A stretch of DNA of 13,118 bases from Treponema sp. Lineage in GTDB: Bacteria; Spirochaetota; Spirochaetia; Treponematales; Breznakiellaceae. Shown piece by piece: positions 12,952-13,118 of the stretch (position 1 is its first letter; each line of letters opens with the position of its first letter). The notes under the pieces are model-generated. The model ran no database searches and had not been told where the DNA came from. It saw only the letters and a program-made list of their open reading frames with translations. Where the stretch lies: NCBI GenBank assembly GCA_031266255.1, contig JAISBK010000185.1, forward strand, positions 1-13,118. The letters are read 5' to 3'. The position numbers and the translations under genes are program-made.

Positions 12952-13118
12952 ATGTATGGTGCAGAGAACGGCCTCCTTAACGTGGGCCGGTACAGTATGA
13001 GTTTCTTCTCGGTTGTTTGTGTTCCGTTGTTAATTAATTTACTTGCGGCCGGGCCGTTGGGGGGTGGGGGGGGGGGGTGTGGTGGGGGGGGGGGGGGGTG
13101 GGGTGGGGTGTGGGGTGG
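12952..13118 (+). CDS. 5' part of an exported or membrane protein, running into poor sequence
   Basis: ATG at 12952 has AAGGAAG (12937-12943) eight bases upstream, a promoter and a leader hairpin, so it is a well-supported gene start. The readable part is about 35 residues: MYGAENGLLNVGRYSMSFFS followed by the hydrophobic VVCVPLLINLLAAG, which looks like a membrane segment or an uncleaved signal. I do not recognise the family. From about 13057 on, the sequence contains only G and T and encodes mostly Gly; that part should not be trusted. The gene continues beyond the window. Confidence 0.5.
   Translation, partial: MYGAENGLLNVGRYSMSFFSVVCVPLLINLLAAGPLGGGGGGCGGGGGGWGGVWG
13057..13118. other. 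G/T-only tail, probable sequencing or assembly artefact
   Basis: All 62 bases from 13057 are G or T, in long G-runs, directly at the end of the window and in sharp contrast with the balanced composition before it. This pattern is typical of failing read ends. A real G-rich repeat cannot be fully excluded from one sequence. Confidence 0.75.

Noticed and set aside
13057..13118. G-quadruplex or telomere-like repeat at the right end
   Set aside because: G-run lengths and T positions show no regular unit and the location at the contig end fits an artefact.

Overview
Organism. The window looks like a Gram-negative (diderm) bacterium with an outer membrane: it carries a TonB-dependent outer-membrane receptor, ExbD/TonB energisers, an outer-membrane-type lipoprotein and a periplasmic TRAP solute receptor. 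The gene styles (frequent GTG and one apparent TTG start, tightly overlapping operon genes, TAXI-type TRAP transporter, DHH-CBS protein) are compatible with a spirochaete such as a gut Treponema. That assignment is my inference from general recognition; no rRNA or marker gene is present to prove it. The last ~60 bases are only G and T and look like a poor-quality contig end.

Layout. (1) At the left edge, bases 1-36 on the minus strand read as the first 12 residues of a gene leaving the window, resembling a VapB-type antitoxin start. (2) 273-5199 (+): a tight five-gene module made of a TonB-dependent receptor, a lipoprotein of unknown function, two ExbD paralogues and TonB. Consecutive genes overlap by 1 to 3 bases, except for a 52-base gap before the first exbD. 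No ExbB is present. (3) Repeats at 101-190 and 5204-5293 bracket this module in inverted orientation, and a third copy lies at 5341-5402. Each copy has two conserved blocks separated by a poorly conserved 20-21 base centre. (4) 5444-7239 (+): a CBM9-like domain protein without signal peptide, coupled to an exported seven-repeat WD40 beta-propeller. (5) 7262-10691 (-): a complete TAXI-type TRAP transporter operon (receptor, DUF1850 protein, fused 4TM/12TM permease) with a terminator-like hairpin before the permease gene. (6) 10692-10833: a divergent control region with two copies of a 12-base palindrome whose start points are 63 bp apart. (7) 10834-11403 (+): an iron-sulfur flavoprotein-like NAD(P)H/FMN reductase. 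(8) 11462-12763 (+): a stand-alone DHH/DHHA1 phosphoesterase with a CBS pair, apparently leaderless. (9) 12858-13118 (+): a good promoter, a 13-bp hairpin leader and the start of a membrane or exported protein that runs into the low-quality tail.

How the parts work together. The first module would import an unidentified ligand across the outer membrane, using proton motive force passed through ExbD and TonB; the partner ExbB must come from elsewhere. The TRAP operon would import an unidentified small anionic substrate across the inner membrane, with the TAXI receptor as periplasmic binding protein. The palindrome pair between the TRAP operon and the flavoprotein suggests shared control of the divergent genes. 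I see no phage genes, transposase, CRISPR array, tRNA or rRNA.
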